Source of the DNA: Streptomyces luteolifulvus
Lineage (GTDB): Bacteria > Actinomycetota > Actinomycetes > Streptomycetales > Streptomycetaceae
Direction: 5' to 3'
DNA length: 64,000 nucleotides
NCBI RefSeq assembly: GCF_008806595.1
Contig: NZ_VZRB01000007.1
Coordinates: 124,001 to 188,000 of the forward strand
A program made the position numbers and the translations under genes. This document shows, one piece after another, positions 8,063 to 15,913 of the stretch (its first letter is position 1; every line of letters begins with the position of its first letter). Below the pieces are notes generated by a model that saw only the letters and a list, made by a program, of their open reading frames with translations, had not been told where the DNA came from and ran no database searches.

Positions 8063-8935
8063 CTACTTCCATACGCGGTCGAGGAAGTCGGCGATCAGCG
8101 GGGCGATCTCCGGGAGGTGGGTCTCCAGGGCGAAGTGGCCGGTGTCGAAGAGGTGGAGTTCGGCGTCGGGCAGGTCGCGGAGGTAGGCGTGGGCGCCGGG
8201 CTCGGTGAAGAAGGGGTCGTGGCCGCCCCAGGTGATGAGGGTGGGCGGGGTGTGCCGCCGCAGCCACGCCTGCCAGTCGTCATAGCGCTCGACGTTGGAG
8301 TGGTAGTCGAAGAACAGTGACTGCTGGGCCTCCTTGCGGCCCGGCAGGTCCAGGAAGTGCTGGTCGAGGGTCCAGCCGTCCGGGGCGATCGGGGCGGGGC
8401 TGCTGACGCCGGTCTCGTACTGGCTGCGGGTGCCGTCGAGGGTGAGCATGGCGTGGATGGCGTCGTGGGCGCCGGGGGTCTCGGGGGTCAGGCTGAGCAG
8501 GCCGCGGGCCGTGTCCGAGAGGCCGTCCTCGTACGCGTTGCCGTTCTGGACGACCAGGCCCGCGATCCACTCGGGGTGGCGTTCGGCGAGGCGGAAGCCG
8601 ATGGGTGCGCCGAAGTCGAAGACGTACATCACGAACCGGTCGAGTCCGAGGCGCCGGACGAAGCCTTCGGTGATGTCGGCGAGCCGGTCGAAGGAGTGGG
8701 TGAAGCCGTCCGGGGTCTCGGTGTGGCCGAAGCCGGGGTGGTCCGGCGCGATCAGCCGGTAGTGGGAGCCGAGCACCTCCATGAGGCTGCGGAACTGGTG
8801 GGAGCCGGACGGGAAGCCGTGCAGGAGCAGCAGTACGGGGGCGTCGGTGCGGTCGGGGAGGGACTCGCGGTAGAAGACGCGGACGCCGTCGACATCCAGG
8901 TGGCGGTGGACCGTGCGGGCGATCGGAGCAAGCAT
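8063..8935 (-). CDS. alpha/beta hydrolase of epoxide hydrolase/haloalkane dehalogenase type
   Basis: 290 residues starting MLAPIARTVHRHL at the ATG 8935 with AAAGGAA upstream; a longer frame continues upstream through the divergent gene and is a shadow. The oxyanion motif is HGFPSGSHQF; the nucleophile elbow reads VFDFGAPIG, i.e. Asp rather than Ser, as in epoxide hydrolases and haloalkane dehalogenases (usual form QDWGGPIG); the catalytic His is in DTGHFALETH. A well-formed promoter (TTGACA, 18 bp, TATACC on the minus strand) lies upstream. It is divergent from a CGNR-type regulator, a common Streptomyces pairing that suggests control by that protein. Substrate unknown. Confidence 0.88.
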   Translation of the reverse strand: MLAPIARTVHRHLDVDGVRVFYRESLPDRTDAPVLLLLHGFPSGSHQFRSLMEVLGSHYRLIAPDHPGFGHTETPDGFTHSFDRLADITEGFVRRLGLDRFVMYVFDFGAPIGFRLAERHPEWIAGLVVQNGNAYEDGLSDTARGLLSLTPETPGAHDAIHAMLTLDGTRSQYETGVSSPAPIAPDGWTLDQHFLDLPGRKEAQQSLFFDYHSNVERYDDWQAWLRRHTPPTLITWGGHDPFFTEPGAHAYLRDLPDAELHLFDTGHFALETHLPEIAPLIADFLDRVWK

Positions 8936-8979
8936 GCTAATTCCTTTCTCGCTGATCCATGCATTAGGTGCAGACTCCA

Positions 8980-9031
8980 GGTATAGCTCGGTTCCGGCTA
9001 ACGTGTCAACGCCGCCATGTACCATTAGCCG
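8980..9031. promoter_or_regulatory. hydrolase promoter with overlapping inverted repeat
   Basis: On the minus strand TTGACA (9009-9004) and TATACC (8985-8980) are separated by 18 bp and face the hydrolase. The inverted repeat CGGCTAA (8995-9001) / TTAGCCG (9025-9031) overlaps the promoter and ends at the CGNR start codon, a good place for a repressor. Confidence 0.6.
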
Positions 9032-9032
9032 C

Positions 9033-9590
9033 ATGAGTGATCTCGTGCCGTTGACCGGAGAGCCGCTGGCGCTGGACCTGGTCAACACCCGTCCGACCGC
9101 CGGTGACCTGCTCGCGAGCCCGGGCGACCTGCGGTCCTGGTGGGTCCTCCAGGCCGACCGTCTGCCGGAGGAGGTGCCGCAGCAGGTGACCGCCGCGGAT
9201 CTGGCGGCCGTGCGCGCCGTACGGGAGCACACCGCCCGCGCCCTCGACCGTGCCCGGCGAGGCGAGGAGCCCGCCGCTGCCGACTTGGAGGCGCTCAACC
9301 AGGCGCAACGTGCCGCGCCGGCGATCAGCGAGGTGGCGTGGAACGGGTCGGCGGTGGCGGCCACGCGTCGGCGGGACGGCTCACCCGGGCGCCGGCTCGC
9401 CGCCTGCCTCGCCGAGGCCGCCGCCGAGCTGCTGGCCGATCCTGCGGTCACCAAGATCCGGGAGTGCGAGGCCGAGGACTGCGTGATGCTCTTCCTCGCC
9501 ACCCATCCGCGGCGCCGCTGGTGTTCGGCCGCCCGCTGCGGCAACCGGGTCCGCGTCGCCCGCCACTATCAGCGCCACAAGGCCGGATAG
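9033..9590 (+). CDS. CGNR zinc-finger (ABATE-domain) regulator
   Basis: 185 residues. An N-terminal ABATE domain (LTGEPLALDLVNTRP...SWWV) is followed by a C-terminal CGNR zinc finger: CEAEDCVMLFL...RRRWCSAARCGNRVRVARHYQR, with Cys pairs C-x4-C and C-x4-C. CGNR proteins are proposed stress-responsive transcription factors. The gene is divergent from the alpha/beta hydrolase with a 97-bp shared promoter region, so it is the probable regulator of that gene and of itself. No Shine-Dalgarno is seen before the ATG at 9033. Confidence 0.88.
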   Translation: MSDLVPLTGEPLALDLVNTRPTAGDLLASPGDLRSWWVLQADRLPEEVPQQVTAADLAAVRAVREHTARALDRARRGEEPAAADLEALNQAQRAAPAISEVAWNGSAVAATRRRDGSPGRRLAACLAEAAAELLADPAVTKIRECEAEDCVMLFLATHPRRRWCSAARCGNRVRVARHYQRHKAG

Positions 9591-9888
9591 CTCGGGCCGA
9601 CCTGCCCCCGGCAGGCTCCGACCGGCGCAGACCGTCTCAGACCGTCTCAGACCGGCGGAAGTTACCCGTCCGTGGCGCGGATCACGCGTACGCCCTCAAC
9701 CACTCGCCCCCTAAGAAACCTGCCGCTCCGCCGGTCACCACGCGGAGCGTCACGCCCCCCGTACGGCCCGACGCGCGCAAGAGGCGGGGTGACCCTACGC
9801 TTGAGGAGGCAATCCGCCGGGACGCAGGGAATTCCCGTGTTGAGCGGGTATGCGTTCGGCTCCTCACGGCACTGGAAGGCGGTCCGAC

Positions 9889-10242
9889 ATGGCCACCGCG
9901 TCTGACGCTCCCGTTCTCGAAACGATCACCGCCATGACCCTCGACGCCATCGAGCGCTGCGGGCTGGACGAGCGCACGTTCATCCTCACGCGTATCGCCG
10001 GGCTCGTGGCCATGGACGCACCGGCGGTCTCGTATCTGGCCCACATCGGTCCCGCGATGCAGGCGAAGGTGACCATCGAGCAGGTGCAGGACGTCCTCGT
10101 CGCGATCGCTCCCGTGGTGGGCACCGCGCGTGTCATGTCGGCCGCGACCCACATCTCCCAGGCGTTCGGCGTCGCCATCGCCATGGCGGAGACCGAGGCG
10201 GAAGCCATCGCCGAGGCGGAGGCCCAGAGCCGGAAGAAGTAG
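9889..10242 (+). CDS. carboxymuconolactone decarboxylase-like (CMD) family protein
   Basis: 117 residues from the ATG 9889 with GGAAGG upstream. The all-helical pattern DERTFILTRIAGLVAMDAPAVSYLAHIGPA ... VTIEQVQDVLVAIAPVVGTARVMSAA matches the CMD/AhpD-like superfamily. The CxxC pair of AhpD peroxidase partners is absent, so a redox role is unlikely. The C-terminus is Ala/Glu-rich (AMAETEAEAIAEAEA). Function unknown; it is a monocistronic gene. Confidence 0.75.
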   Translation: MATASDAPVLETITAMTLDAIERCGLDERTFILTRIAGLVAMDAPAVSYLAHIGPAMQAKVTIEQVQDVLVAIAPVVGTARVMSAATHISQAFGVAIAMAETEAEAIAEAEAQSRKK

Positions 10243-10691
10243 CTCGACCCGACGGCCGGCCAGGCAGGCCCGCCGTCAGCAGGTCCGTCGGACCGTACGC
10301 CGCGTCAAGGCGTGTGCAACTCCTTGGCGATGGGCGTGCGGTCCGCTGCGCGTCCCACCGCCGCCTTCACGGCGGGCTTGCCGCGACCCGGTAGCGACGG
10401 CCTTTCGAGATCCTTCGCGGTCTTTCGAGGCTTTCGAGGGGCGAGTGGAGACGGGTGTTCGGCCGCGATCACGCTCCTCGCCCACCAGGCAGGGCACTGT
10501 GCGCCTGACCAGCACTGAGACATTCCCAAAAACTCGCACTGTGACACCTGCGGCGTCCCATCCGATGTGTGACTCGTGGGGAAGGTGTGCCCAAAGGAGG
10601 TGTTGATGCAGGTGTTGATGCAGTCGATGTGCATGAGACGCGTGGGCAATGTGACGACCTTCACCCCGATGTGTCGGAAAGTGATGAATTG

Positions 10692-10712
10692 CTTACGCAT
10701 GAAACGCGTAAG
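10692..10712. promoter_or_regulatory. inverted repeat upstream of the precursor gene
   Basis: CTTACGC (10692-10698) and GCGTAAG (10706-10712) pair perfectly around seven bases. Confidence 0.55.
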
Positions 10713-10723
10713 GGACTGTACGC

Positions 10724-10737
10724 AGTCACATGTGACT
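10724..10737. promoter_or_regulatory. perfect 14-bp palindrome before the precursor ribosome site
   Basis: AGTCACATGTGACT is fully self-complementary and ends two bases before the GGAGG that serves the precursor. Possible operator, or a structure that affects translation of the precursor. Confidence 0.6.
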
Positions 10738-10750
10738 TTGGAGGTTTCAA

Positions 10751-10942
10751 GTGCGACCGTTCACCCTCAACTACGCCTACCGCAGTGGGCTTACGACCAT
10801 GGTGACGCCGTACAGCTTCGATGCGTCCCGCCAGCTGAACGTGCTCCCCGACGGCAGTCCGGCCGTCAGTGACCGGGACCTCCTGATGGCGGCCGGTACG
10901 ACGACGTCCACCGCCGGCTCCGCGACACACTTCGACGACTGA
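10751..10942 (+). CDS. graspetide (ATP-grasp-modified RiPP) precursor peptide
   Basis: 63 residues, GTG start with GGAGG six bases upstream. The leader begins MRPFTLNYAYR and has the RQLNVLPDGSPA segment typical of putative ATP-grasp target RiPP precursors. The C-terminal core, about residues 47-63 (AAGTTTSTAGSATHFDD), has a Thr/Ser-rich block and a terminal Asp pair: hydroxyl donors and carboxyl acceptors for omega-ester macrocycles. The maturase follows after 14 bp. Product: a secreted or cytoplasmic side-chain macrolactone peptide of unknown activity. No dedicated exporter, protease or methyltransferase is adjacent. Recognition rests on memory of the family; the two-gene arrangement supports it strongly. 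Confidence 0.87.
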   Translation: MRPFTLNYAYRSGLTTMVTPYSFDASRQLNVLPDGSPAVSDRDLLMAAGTTTSTAGSATHFDD

Positions 10943-10956
10943 CCTTCCGTACCCGA

Positions 10957-11913
10957 ATGACCGTATTGATCCTCACGTCCGAGGAGGACGTGACCGCCGA
11001 CATGGTGGTGGCCAGGCTGCACGAGACGGGAACACCCGTCGTGCGGCTGGATCCGGCCGACCTGCCGGGCAAGGCCGTACTGTCCGCCGAATACGCGCAC
11101 GGCGACTTCGGCGGCCATCTGTCGGTGAACGGGCATGTGCTCAGCATGGGAGGCCTGCGCTCCGTATGGGTCCGCAGGCCCGGCGAACCGGCCGCGAATG
11201 CGGCGCATCCCTCACCCTGGCTGACCGCCGAGACCCGGCAAGCGCTGTTCGGCATGCTGTACTGCGCCTCGACGCGCTGGATGAACCATCCGCGCAATGC
11301 CGACCAAGCCCGCCTGAAACCCTGGCAGTTGAGGGTCGCTCACCTCAGCGGGTTCGCCGTACCGCCGACCGTTTTCACCACCGCTCCGCGTTTGGCGCAG
11401 CAGTTCGCCGAGGAGCACAAGGACGTCGTCGTGAAGTCCGCCTCGGGGCCGCCACCCGGTGAACCCGGCATGGCCCTGCCGACCACGCTGATCGGCCCCG
11501 ACGCGGACTTCTCCGCCGTCGCGGCCGGCCCCGCGCTGCTCCAGCGGTACATACCCAAGCGTGCCGACATCCGGCTGACCTGTGTCGGTACCCGGCTGTT
11601 CGCCGCACGCAAGCAGGCCGAGCCCGGCCAGGTCGACGGACGCTACGGCGAGACCGAGCACTCCTGGGAGGCGGTCGCGGTGCCCGGACGCATCGGCAGG
11701 GCGGTGCACGAGTACGTCTCCTTCGCCGGACTGGCGTACGCCGCCTTCGACTTCGCGGAGGACGGAGACGGCACCTGGTGGTTCCTGGAGTGCAACCAGG
11801 GCGGCCAGTTCGGCTTCATCGAACTGGAGACCGGCCAGCCGATCTCGGCGGCGGTCGCCCACTGGCTGTCCCACAGCGAGGCGGACCGCCGAGTCCGGGC
11901 CAGCCAATGGTGA
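10957..11913 (+). CDS. ATP-grasp ribosomal peptide maturase (graspetide synthetase)
   Basis: 318 residues, within the 300-330 typical of TgmB/MvdD-like ATP-grasp ligases of RiPP clusters. The N-terminal pre-ATP-grasp domain (MTVLILTSEEDVTADMVV) is followed by the ATP-grasp fold: VVVKSASG for the nucleotide lysine, LLQRYIPKRADIRLTCVG, and the metal-binding ECNQGGQFGFIE near the C-terminus. It should activate Asp/Glu side chains of the precursor core by phosphorylation and let Thr/Ser hydroxyls attack to form ester crosslinks. It begins 14 bp after the precursor, so one transcript is likely. I assign it to the family related to the S. avermitilis maturase SAV_5884; the subfamily needs a profile search. 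Confidence 0.88.
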   Translation: MTVLILTSEEDVTADMVVARLHETGTPVVRLDPADLPGKAVLSAEYAHGDFGGHLSVNGHVLSMGGLRSVWVRRPGEPAANAAHPSPWLTAETRQALFGMLYCASTRWMNHPRNADQARLKPWQLRVAHLSGFAVPPTVFTTAPRLAQQFAEEHKDVVVKSASGPPPGEPGMALPTTLIGPDADFSAVAAGPALLQRYIPKRADIRLTCVGTRLFAARKQAEPGQVDGRYGETEHSWEAVAVPGRIGRAVHEYVSFAGLAYAAFDFAEDGDGTWWFLECNQGGQFGFIELETGQPISAAVAHWLSHSEADRRVRASQW

Positions 11914-12109
11914 GGGGGGCGCGGCACGCGGCGGGCACGGCAGCGATCATGCGGGGCCGCGCCGTGCCGTAGCCGGCCGGTGCCGTCGACGTGCGGTGAT
12001 GCAGGAGCCCGCTGGTCCGCAGCGGGCTCCGCAGTTCCCCTGGCCGGACGGTGTCGGCGCACACTGGAAGCAGAGGCCGTGCCTCATGCGGTGAGCGTGG
12101 AGGTGAGCC

Positions 12110-12562
12110 ATGAGCACCCTCGAAGAACACGTCGACATCGGAGTCCCGGTGGACAGAGCCTGGGCCGGGCTGCACCGGGTGGAGGACTATCCGCGCTTCG
12201 TGGCCGGAGTGCGCGGCGCCACTTTGGGGGCGGGGGGCCGCGCCCGGCTGGACGTCGAGGCCGGCGGCCGGGCCCGGGGATTCGAGGCCGAGCTCTCCGA
12301 TCGCGGGGACGAACGTGTGCTGGAGTGGCACACCACCGGTGCCCCCGATCTGATGGGTTCCTTCTCGCTCCTGCCGATCGACCGGAACCACACCCGGGTC
12401 CAGGCACGGATCGAGTACGACCCCGCCACGATCAGGGAGACCTTCGGCGGGCCCAAGGGTTTCGCGCAGGCCAACGCGATCGAGAGGATCGTCCGCGACG
12501 ATCTGGAGCACCTCAAGGAGCACCTGGAGCAGGAGCGGCAGCCGGGATCCGGACACGGGTGA
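12110..12562 (+). CDS. SRPBCC (polyketide cyclase/dehydrase-like) protein
   Basis: 150 residues; ATG 12110 with GGAGGTG upstream. The start STLEEHVDIGVPVDRAWAGLHRVEDYPRFVAGVRG is the standard SRPBCC opening (beta strand, then VDRAW and YPRF), and the long C-terminal helix ends the domain. Such proteins hold hydrophobic ligands in a helix-grip cavity. It follows the graspetide maturase after 196 bp with no visible terminator, so co-transcription is possible but there is no biochemical reason to link them. Confidence 0.82.
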   Translation: MSTLEEHVDIGVPVDRAWAGLHRVEDYPRFVAGVRGATLGAGGRARLDVEAGGRARGFEAELSDRGDERVLEWHTTGAPDLMGSFSLLPIDRNHTRVQARIEYDPATIRETFGGPKGFAQANAIERIVRDDLEHLKEHLEQERQPGSGHG

Positions 12563-12605
12563 TCCCGCCGCGGGGGCATCCGGGGCGGGAAGGCGGTGAC
12601 GCTTT

Positions 12606-13355
12606 GTGCTGTACGTCGCTGTGAGTGCGCTCAGCCATCCCGGGCTGCTCCGCCACCGGAACGAGGACAGCCTCGTCGCCGGGCCGTGGACCCTGTGTGC
12701 CACGGTGACCGAGAACCCGCAGACCCTCGTCTTCCGGCTCGGGACGCCCCTCGTCGTCGCCGTCGCCGACGGACTCGGCGGGCACCCGGGGGGTGATGTG
12801 GCCAGCGCCCTCGTCGTCCGCCGGATCGCGGCGATCGGTCCCGCTCTGAGCAGCGAGGACGCCGTACGGGACGCTCTGCACGCCTGCAATCGCGCGGTGT
12901 ACGAGGCCGCAGGGGGCGAGGAGGAGAGCGAGCTGACCGCCATGGGGACGACGATCGCCGGCGTCGTCGTGGAGGAGGACTCGCTGCGCGTGTTCAACGT
13001 GGGCGACAGCCGGGTCCTCGCGGTGTCCCGGGACGGGTTGCGTCAGGTGAGCGTCGACGACAGTCCCCCGCTCGAACCCGGGCAGCGCACCACCTCGCTG
13101 GTCACCCAGTGCCTGGGCGGCACGCCCGGCTACCGCTCCGTCGACCCCCATGTGACGACCGCGCCCCTCTCGTCCGGCGACTGCTATCTGATCTCCACGG
13201 ACGGTCTGACGGACCCGCTGACGCCGGATGTGATCGAGGTGGTGCTGCGGGAGCACGAGGACGGGCGGGCGGCGTTCGAGCTGTGGAAGGCCGCGATCGA
13301 GGCGGGCGGGCCCGACAACATCACGCTGGCGGTGGTACGGATCGGGGACGAGTAG
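12606..13355 (+). CDS. PP2C-family serine/threonine protein phosphatase
   Basis: 249 residues, GTG start. All metal-binding PP2C motifs are visible: RHRNEDS near residue 17, VADGLGGHPGGDVAS, MGTT, VFNVGDSRVLA, STDGLTD and the closing GGPDNITLAVVRI. The enzyme removes phosphate from Ser/Thr using two Mn/Mg ions. It is the compact soluble type with no membrane or sensor domain. A Ser/Thr kinase (AfsK) is encoded 37 kb away, but there is no evidence that the two act on the same target. Confidence 0.92.
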   Translation: MLYVAVSALSHPGLLRHRNEDSLVAGPWTLCATVTENPQTLVFRLGTPLVVAVADGLGGHPGGDVASALVVRRIAAIGPALSSEDAVRDALHACNRAVYEAAGGEEESELTAMGTTIAGVVVEEDSLRVFNVGDSRVLAVSRDGLRQVSVDDSPPLEPGQRTTSLVTQCLGGTPGYRSVDPHVTTAPLSSGDCYLISTDGLTDPLTPDVIEVVLREHEDGRAAFELWKAAIEAGGPDNITLAVVRIGDE

Positions 13356-13565
13356 GGCACGCGTTCCGGTTGCCGTCCGGGGTCTGGGTCCGATGGGTCG
13401 GCAGGACGCCGAGGGGCTGTCGGCGTCCGAACTCGACCACGTCTTCCGGCCGTTGGACACCGGGAACGGTGTCGCTGCCGCAATCGGCGCAATCGCCCTG
13501 CTGCTGACGGGAGTCGGGGCCGCGGTGCTCCGTGCGGGAGGCCTGCCGGCGCCCGTGATGTGTCG

Positions 13566-14900
13566 TCAGGGGCCCGCGATCGACTTGATCGTGTACGGGT
13601 GGCTCGCCCGTTGCCAGATCAGCGTGAAGCGGGCCGTGGGGCGGGTGTCCACCTGGGGGACCCTGCCGTCCGACGTGAGGGTCTTTGTCGTGCCGAAAGT
13701 GCCGGAGCGGGTGATCACGCGGGCGCTCGTCTTCGTGTAGCTGTAGGGGATCGTCGAGGTCGGCACCACCGTGTGGAACACCAGCATGCCGTCGCCGTCG
13801 TCGTCGAGGGCCAGGTCGGGCCGGTCGCCCGGGCCCAGGGTGGTGACGGTGCCGCGGGAGCCGCCCGCCGACAGTCGGCGGCCGAGCAACTCGAGCTTGC
13901 CCGCGCTGGTGTAGCGGGTCCACACGATCATCGCGTCGCCGTCGAGGTCGGTCGCGAGGGCGTGATGGAAGCCGACGTTGTCCGTGGACGCCGAGATCCG
14001 CAGCGGGGACGCCAGTGTGCCGGTGCGGCTCCAGCGCGAGGCCCAGACCTGTGAGCGGGCACCGCCGCCGGAGTGGTAGCTGATGACCGCGTCGCCGTCC
14101 CGGTCCACACCGATCCGCACCATGCCGAAACCGCCGTACGAGGCGATCGGCGAGGTGAGCACCTTGGTCGGGGAGAGATAGCCCGGCTCGATCCGGCGGG
14201 CCACCACGTCCGCGCCGCGCGCCCAGGCGACCACGAACTGGCCGGCCCGGTCGACACCGATCGTCGGCTTCTCGGCCGAGCCGGAGCCGAGCGTGATGGG
14301 CGCGCCGACCGTGCCGTCGAGCTTGAGGCGGCGGGCGACGGCGTACCAGCTTCCGTCGCGGATCTCCGTCCACGCCGCCATCGCGGTACCGCCCGGCGTC
14401 ACGGCGACCACGGGGTTGACCGCGGGCCCCGAGGTGGACAGCTTCTGGACGGATCCGACGAGACCGCCGGAGGCCGCGACCCGCCGGCCCACGACATGGC
14501 CGTCCTGTTCCCAGACCACCGCCGAGTCGCCGGTGTCGTCGGAGTCGGCCTCCGGCCAGGCGATCGAGGCGCCTTCCGGTGTGAGCGTGCGGATCGGCCC
14601 TGTCGTACCGTTCGCGAACTTCGTTCTGATCTGGACCTGCTGATAGGAGTACTGCGTCGACAGATCACCGGCCGTCCAGGTCAGCAGGGCGTCGCCCTGG
14701 CGGTCGACGGAGACCTTGGGGGTGTCGGCGGGCGACCAGCCGGGGGCCGACACGTTCCAGGTCGACGTCCAGGCGGCCTGTGCGCTCATGCTCAGCGTCG
14801 CGGTGACCGCGATCCCCACCGCCGTCGCGGCCGAAACCCCGGCGAGGACACGACGCTTCACCGAACGCCGGTGCCGTGCTGCTCTCGGAGCCACCTTCAT
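13566..14900 (-). CDS. secreted beta-propeller-like repeat protein
   Basis: 444 residues. A twin basic N-terminus (RHRRSVKRR) followed by a hydrophobic segment (VLAGVSAATAVGIAVTA) and AQA-A forms a signal peptide. The mature part has about seven repeats of about 50-60 residues with the shape VSVDRQGDALLTWT ... VGRRV, VGVDRAGQFVVAWA, IGVDRDGDAVISYH, ATDLDGDAMIVWT, LALDDDGDGMLVFH. Asp-x-Asp-Gly-Asp in these repeats resembles calcium-binding loops. The fold is probably a beta-propeller; function unknown. The ATG at 14900 sits right after GAGGGG; the in-frame GTG at 14894 has better spacing and may be the true start. Confidence 0.75.
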   Translation of the reverse strand: MKVAPRAARHRRSVKRRVLAGVSAATAVGIAVTATLSMSAQAAWTSTWNVSAPGWSPADTPKVSVDRQGDALLTWTAGDLSTQYSYQQVQIRTKFANGTTGPIRTLTPEGASIAWPEADSDDTGDSAVVWEQDGHVVGRRVAASGGLVGSVQKLSTSGPAVNPVVAVTPGGTAMAAWTEIRDGSWYAVARRLKLDGTVGAPITLGSGSAEKPTIGVDRAGQFVVAWARGADVVARRIEPGYLSPTKVLTSPIASYGGFGMVRIGVDRDGDAVISYHSGGGARSQVWASRWSRTGTLASPLRISASTDNVGFHHALATDLDGDAMIVWTRYTSAGKLELLGRRLSAGGSRGTVTTLGPGDRPDLALDDDGDGMLVFHTVVPTSTIPYSYTKTSARVITRSGTFGTTKTLTSDGRVPQVDTRPTARFTLIWQRASHPYTIKSIAGP

Positions 14901-15080
14901 CCCCTCGTCCTGGCTGTCTTCTCGGGAGGGGCCGGGCACAGGTGTCTCACAGACCCCCCGAGCATCCAGCGCAGCCACAGCTCCGGACGTCACAGGCCAC
15001 AGCCACCGAGCCTGCAAGGAGCGTCGGCGGAGAGGTAGCGGAGAGGTACTGGTACGGCCGGGGCGGGACGCCTGTGGCTA

Positions 15081-15301
15081 GGGGGTGTCGTTTGGATCAG
15101 GCTGGCCGTGAGAAGCGGGGCCTTTGCTGCCAAGTCGAGCGAGGTGTGGTGCGTGCAGCTGCAAGGCGGAGGAGGGCGACAACGCGATGGGGGTCCCCCC
15201 GCTCGAGCGAAGTCGAGAGTGGGGGAGTTGGCAACCGACGACAACGCCGCAGATGTGCGTGCCACACCCCGCGACGCCGGCATGATCCAAACGACACCCC
15301 C
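15081..15301. mobile_element. MITE-like element with 19-bp terminal inverted repeats
   Basis: GGGGGTGTCGTTTGGATCA (15081-15099) is matched exactly by its reverse complement at 15283-15301; the matching continues outward through CTAG on both sides (15078-15081 and 15301-15304). No transposase is inside, and the 221-bp length fits a MITE. CTAG flanks and GGG-starting ends fit the target/terminus pattern of some IS5-family elements (IS427 subgroup, target YTAR). Inside is the C-rich/G-rich hairpin 15195-15225 (CCCCC, CTCGA, loop, TCGAG, GGGGG), a sequence often seen dispersed in Streptomyces genomes. It lies directly against the glutathione peroxidase gene. Confidence 0.75.
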
Positions 15302-15307
15302 TAGCAT
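15302..15307 (+). promoter_or_regulatory. possible leaderless -10 element for glutathione peroxidase
   Basis: TAGCAT (TAnnnT) ends seven bases before the ATG at 15314, the spacing of leaderless actinomycete promoters. Its first bases are the CTAG at the edge of the MITE. No ribosome site is visible. Confidence 0.4.
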
Positions 15308-15313
15308 CGCCGC

Positions 15314-15811
15314 ATGACTACTGAATCCTTGTACGACGTCGAGATCGGCGCGCTGAAGGGCGGTTCCGCCGACCTCGCGCAGTACGCCGGGCAGGCCGTG
15401 CTCGTCGTGAACGTCGCCTCCAAGTGCGGGCTGACCCCCCAGTACACCGGGCTGGAGCGGCTGCAGGAGCGGTATGCCGCCCAGGGCTTCACCGTGCTCG
15501 GCGTGCCCTGCAACCAGTTCCTCGGGCAGGAGCCCGGCACCGCCGAGGAGATCGCCGAGTTCTGCTCGGCGACGTACGGCGTGACCTTCCCGCTGACCGA
15601 GAAGGTCGAGGTGAACGGTGCGGGCCGGCACCCCCTGTACGACCGCCTGACCGGCTTCGCCGACGCCGAGGGGCACAGCGGGGACATCCGCTGGAACTTC
15701 GAGAAGTTCCTGATAGGGCGGGACGGCAAGGTCGTCGCCCGTTTCTCGCCGCAGACCGAGCCGGAGTCCGCCGAGGTCGTCACGGCCATCGAGGCACAGC
15801 TGGCCGGCTGA
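15314..15811 (+). CDS. glutathione peroxidase-family thiol peroxidase
   Basis: 165 residues, the normal bacterial length. The catalytic tetrad is present: peroxidatic Cys38 in NVASKCGLT, Gln68 in PCNQF, Trp127 and Asn128 in RWNFEKFL. Actinomycetes lack glutathione, so the physiological reductant is probably thioredoxin or mycothiol-linked; Cys66 and Cys84 are candidates for the resolving cysteine. The protein reduces H2O2 and organic peroxides. It starts 13 bp from the end of the MITE-like element with no Shine-Dalgarno, so expression is probably leaderless, driven from the junction. Confidence 0.93.
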   Translation: MTTESLYDVEIGALKGGSADLAQYAGQAVLVVNVASKCGLTPQYTGLERLQERYAAQGFTVLGVPCNQFLGQEPGTAEEIAEFCSATYGVTFPLTEKVEVNGAGRHPLYDRLTGFADAEGHSGDIRWNFEKFLIGRDGKVVARFSPQTEPESAEVVTAIEAQLAG

Positions 15812-15913
15812 CGGCTGGGGAGGCGTCGGGGGCGGAAGCTTCGACGGTGTGCGGTCGGACGGCCACCTGAGGCGAACCGGGCCCATATGAGGCAAACCGA
15901 GCCCATAAAGGAA

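Larger units (their letters stand above)
10243..10750. other. 508-bp non-coding leader/regulatory region upstream of the graspetide precursor
   Basis: No convincing gene. The right part (about 10500-10750) is clearly poorer in GC than its surroundings. It contains a 12-bp tandem repeat AGGTGTTGATGC (10598-10609 and 10610-10621) just after AAAGGAGG, four TGTGAC/GTGTGAC words (near 10544, 10567, 10649 and 10731), a 7-bp hairpin (10692-10712) and a perfect 14-bp palindrome (10724-10737). Small open frames here use rare codons, including TTA, and overlap the precursor out of frame. Confidence 0.7.

Noticed and set aside
10305..10700. Minus-strand frame of 131 codons upstream of the graspetide precursor
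   Set aside because: No ribosome site or recognisable motif; it crosses repeats and hairpins of the leader region, and codon use is unlike real genes here.
10606..10872. Plus-strand frame from the ATG behind AAAGGAGG, running through the precursor in another frame
   Set aside because: Ideal ribosome site, but the peptide has rare codons (including TTA), no family resemblance, and overlaps the precursor entirely; kept only as a possible leader peptide.
13393..13740. 115-codon plus-strand frame after the PP2C gene with a hydrophobic segment
   Set aside because: Most of it is antisense to the start of the clear secreted repeat protein, and there is no ribosome site.
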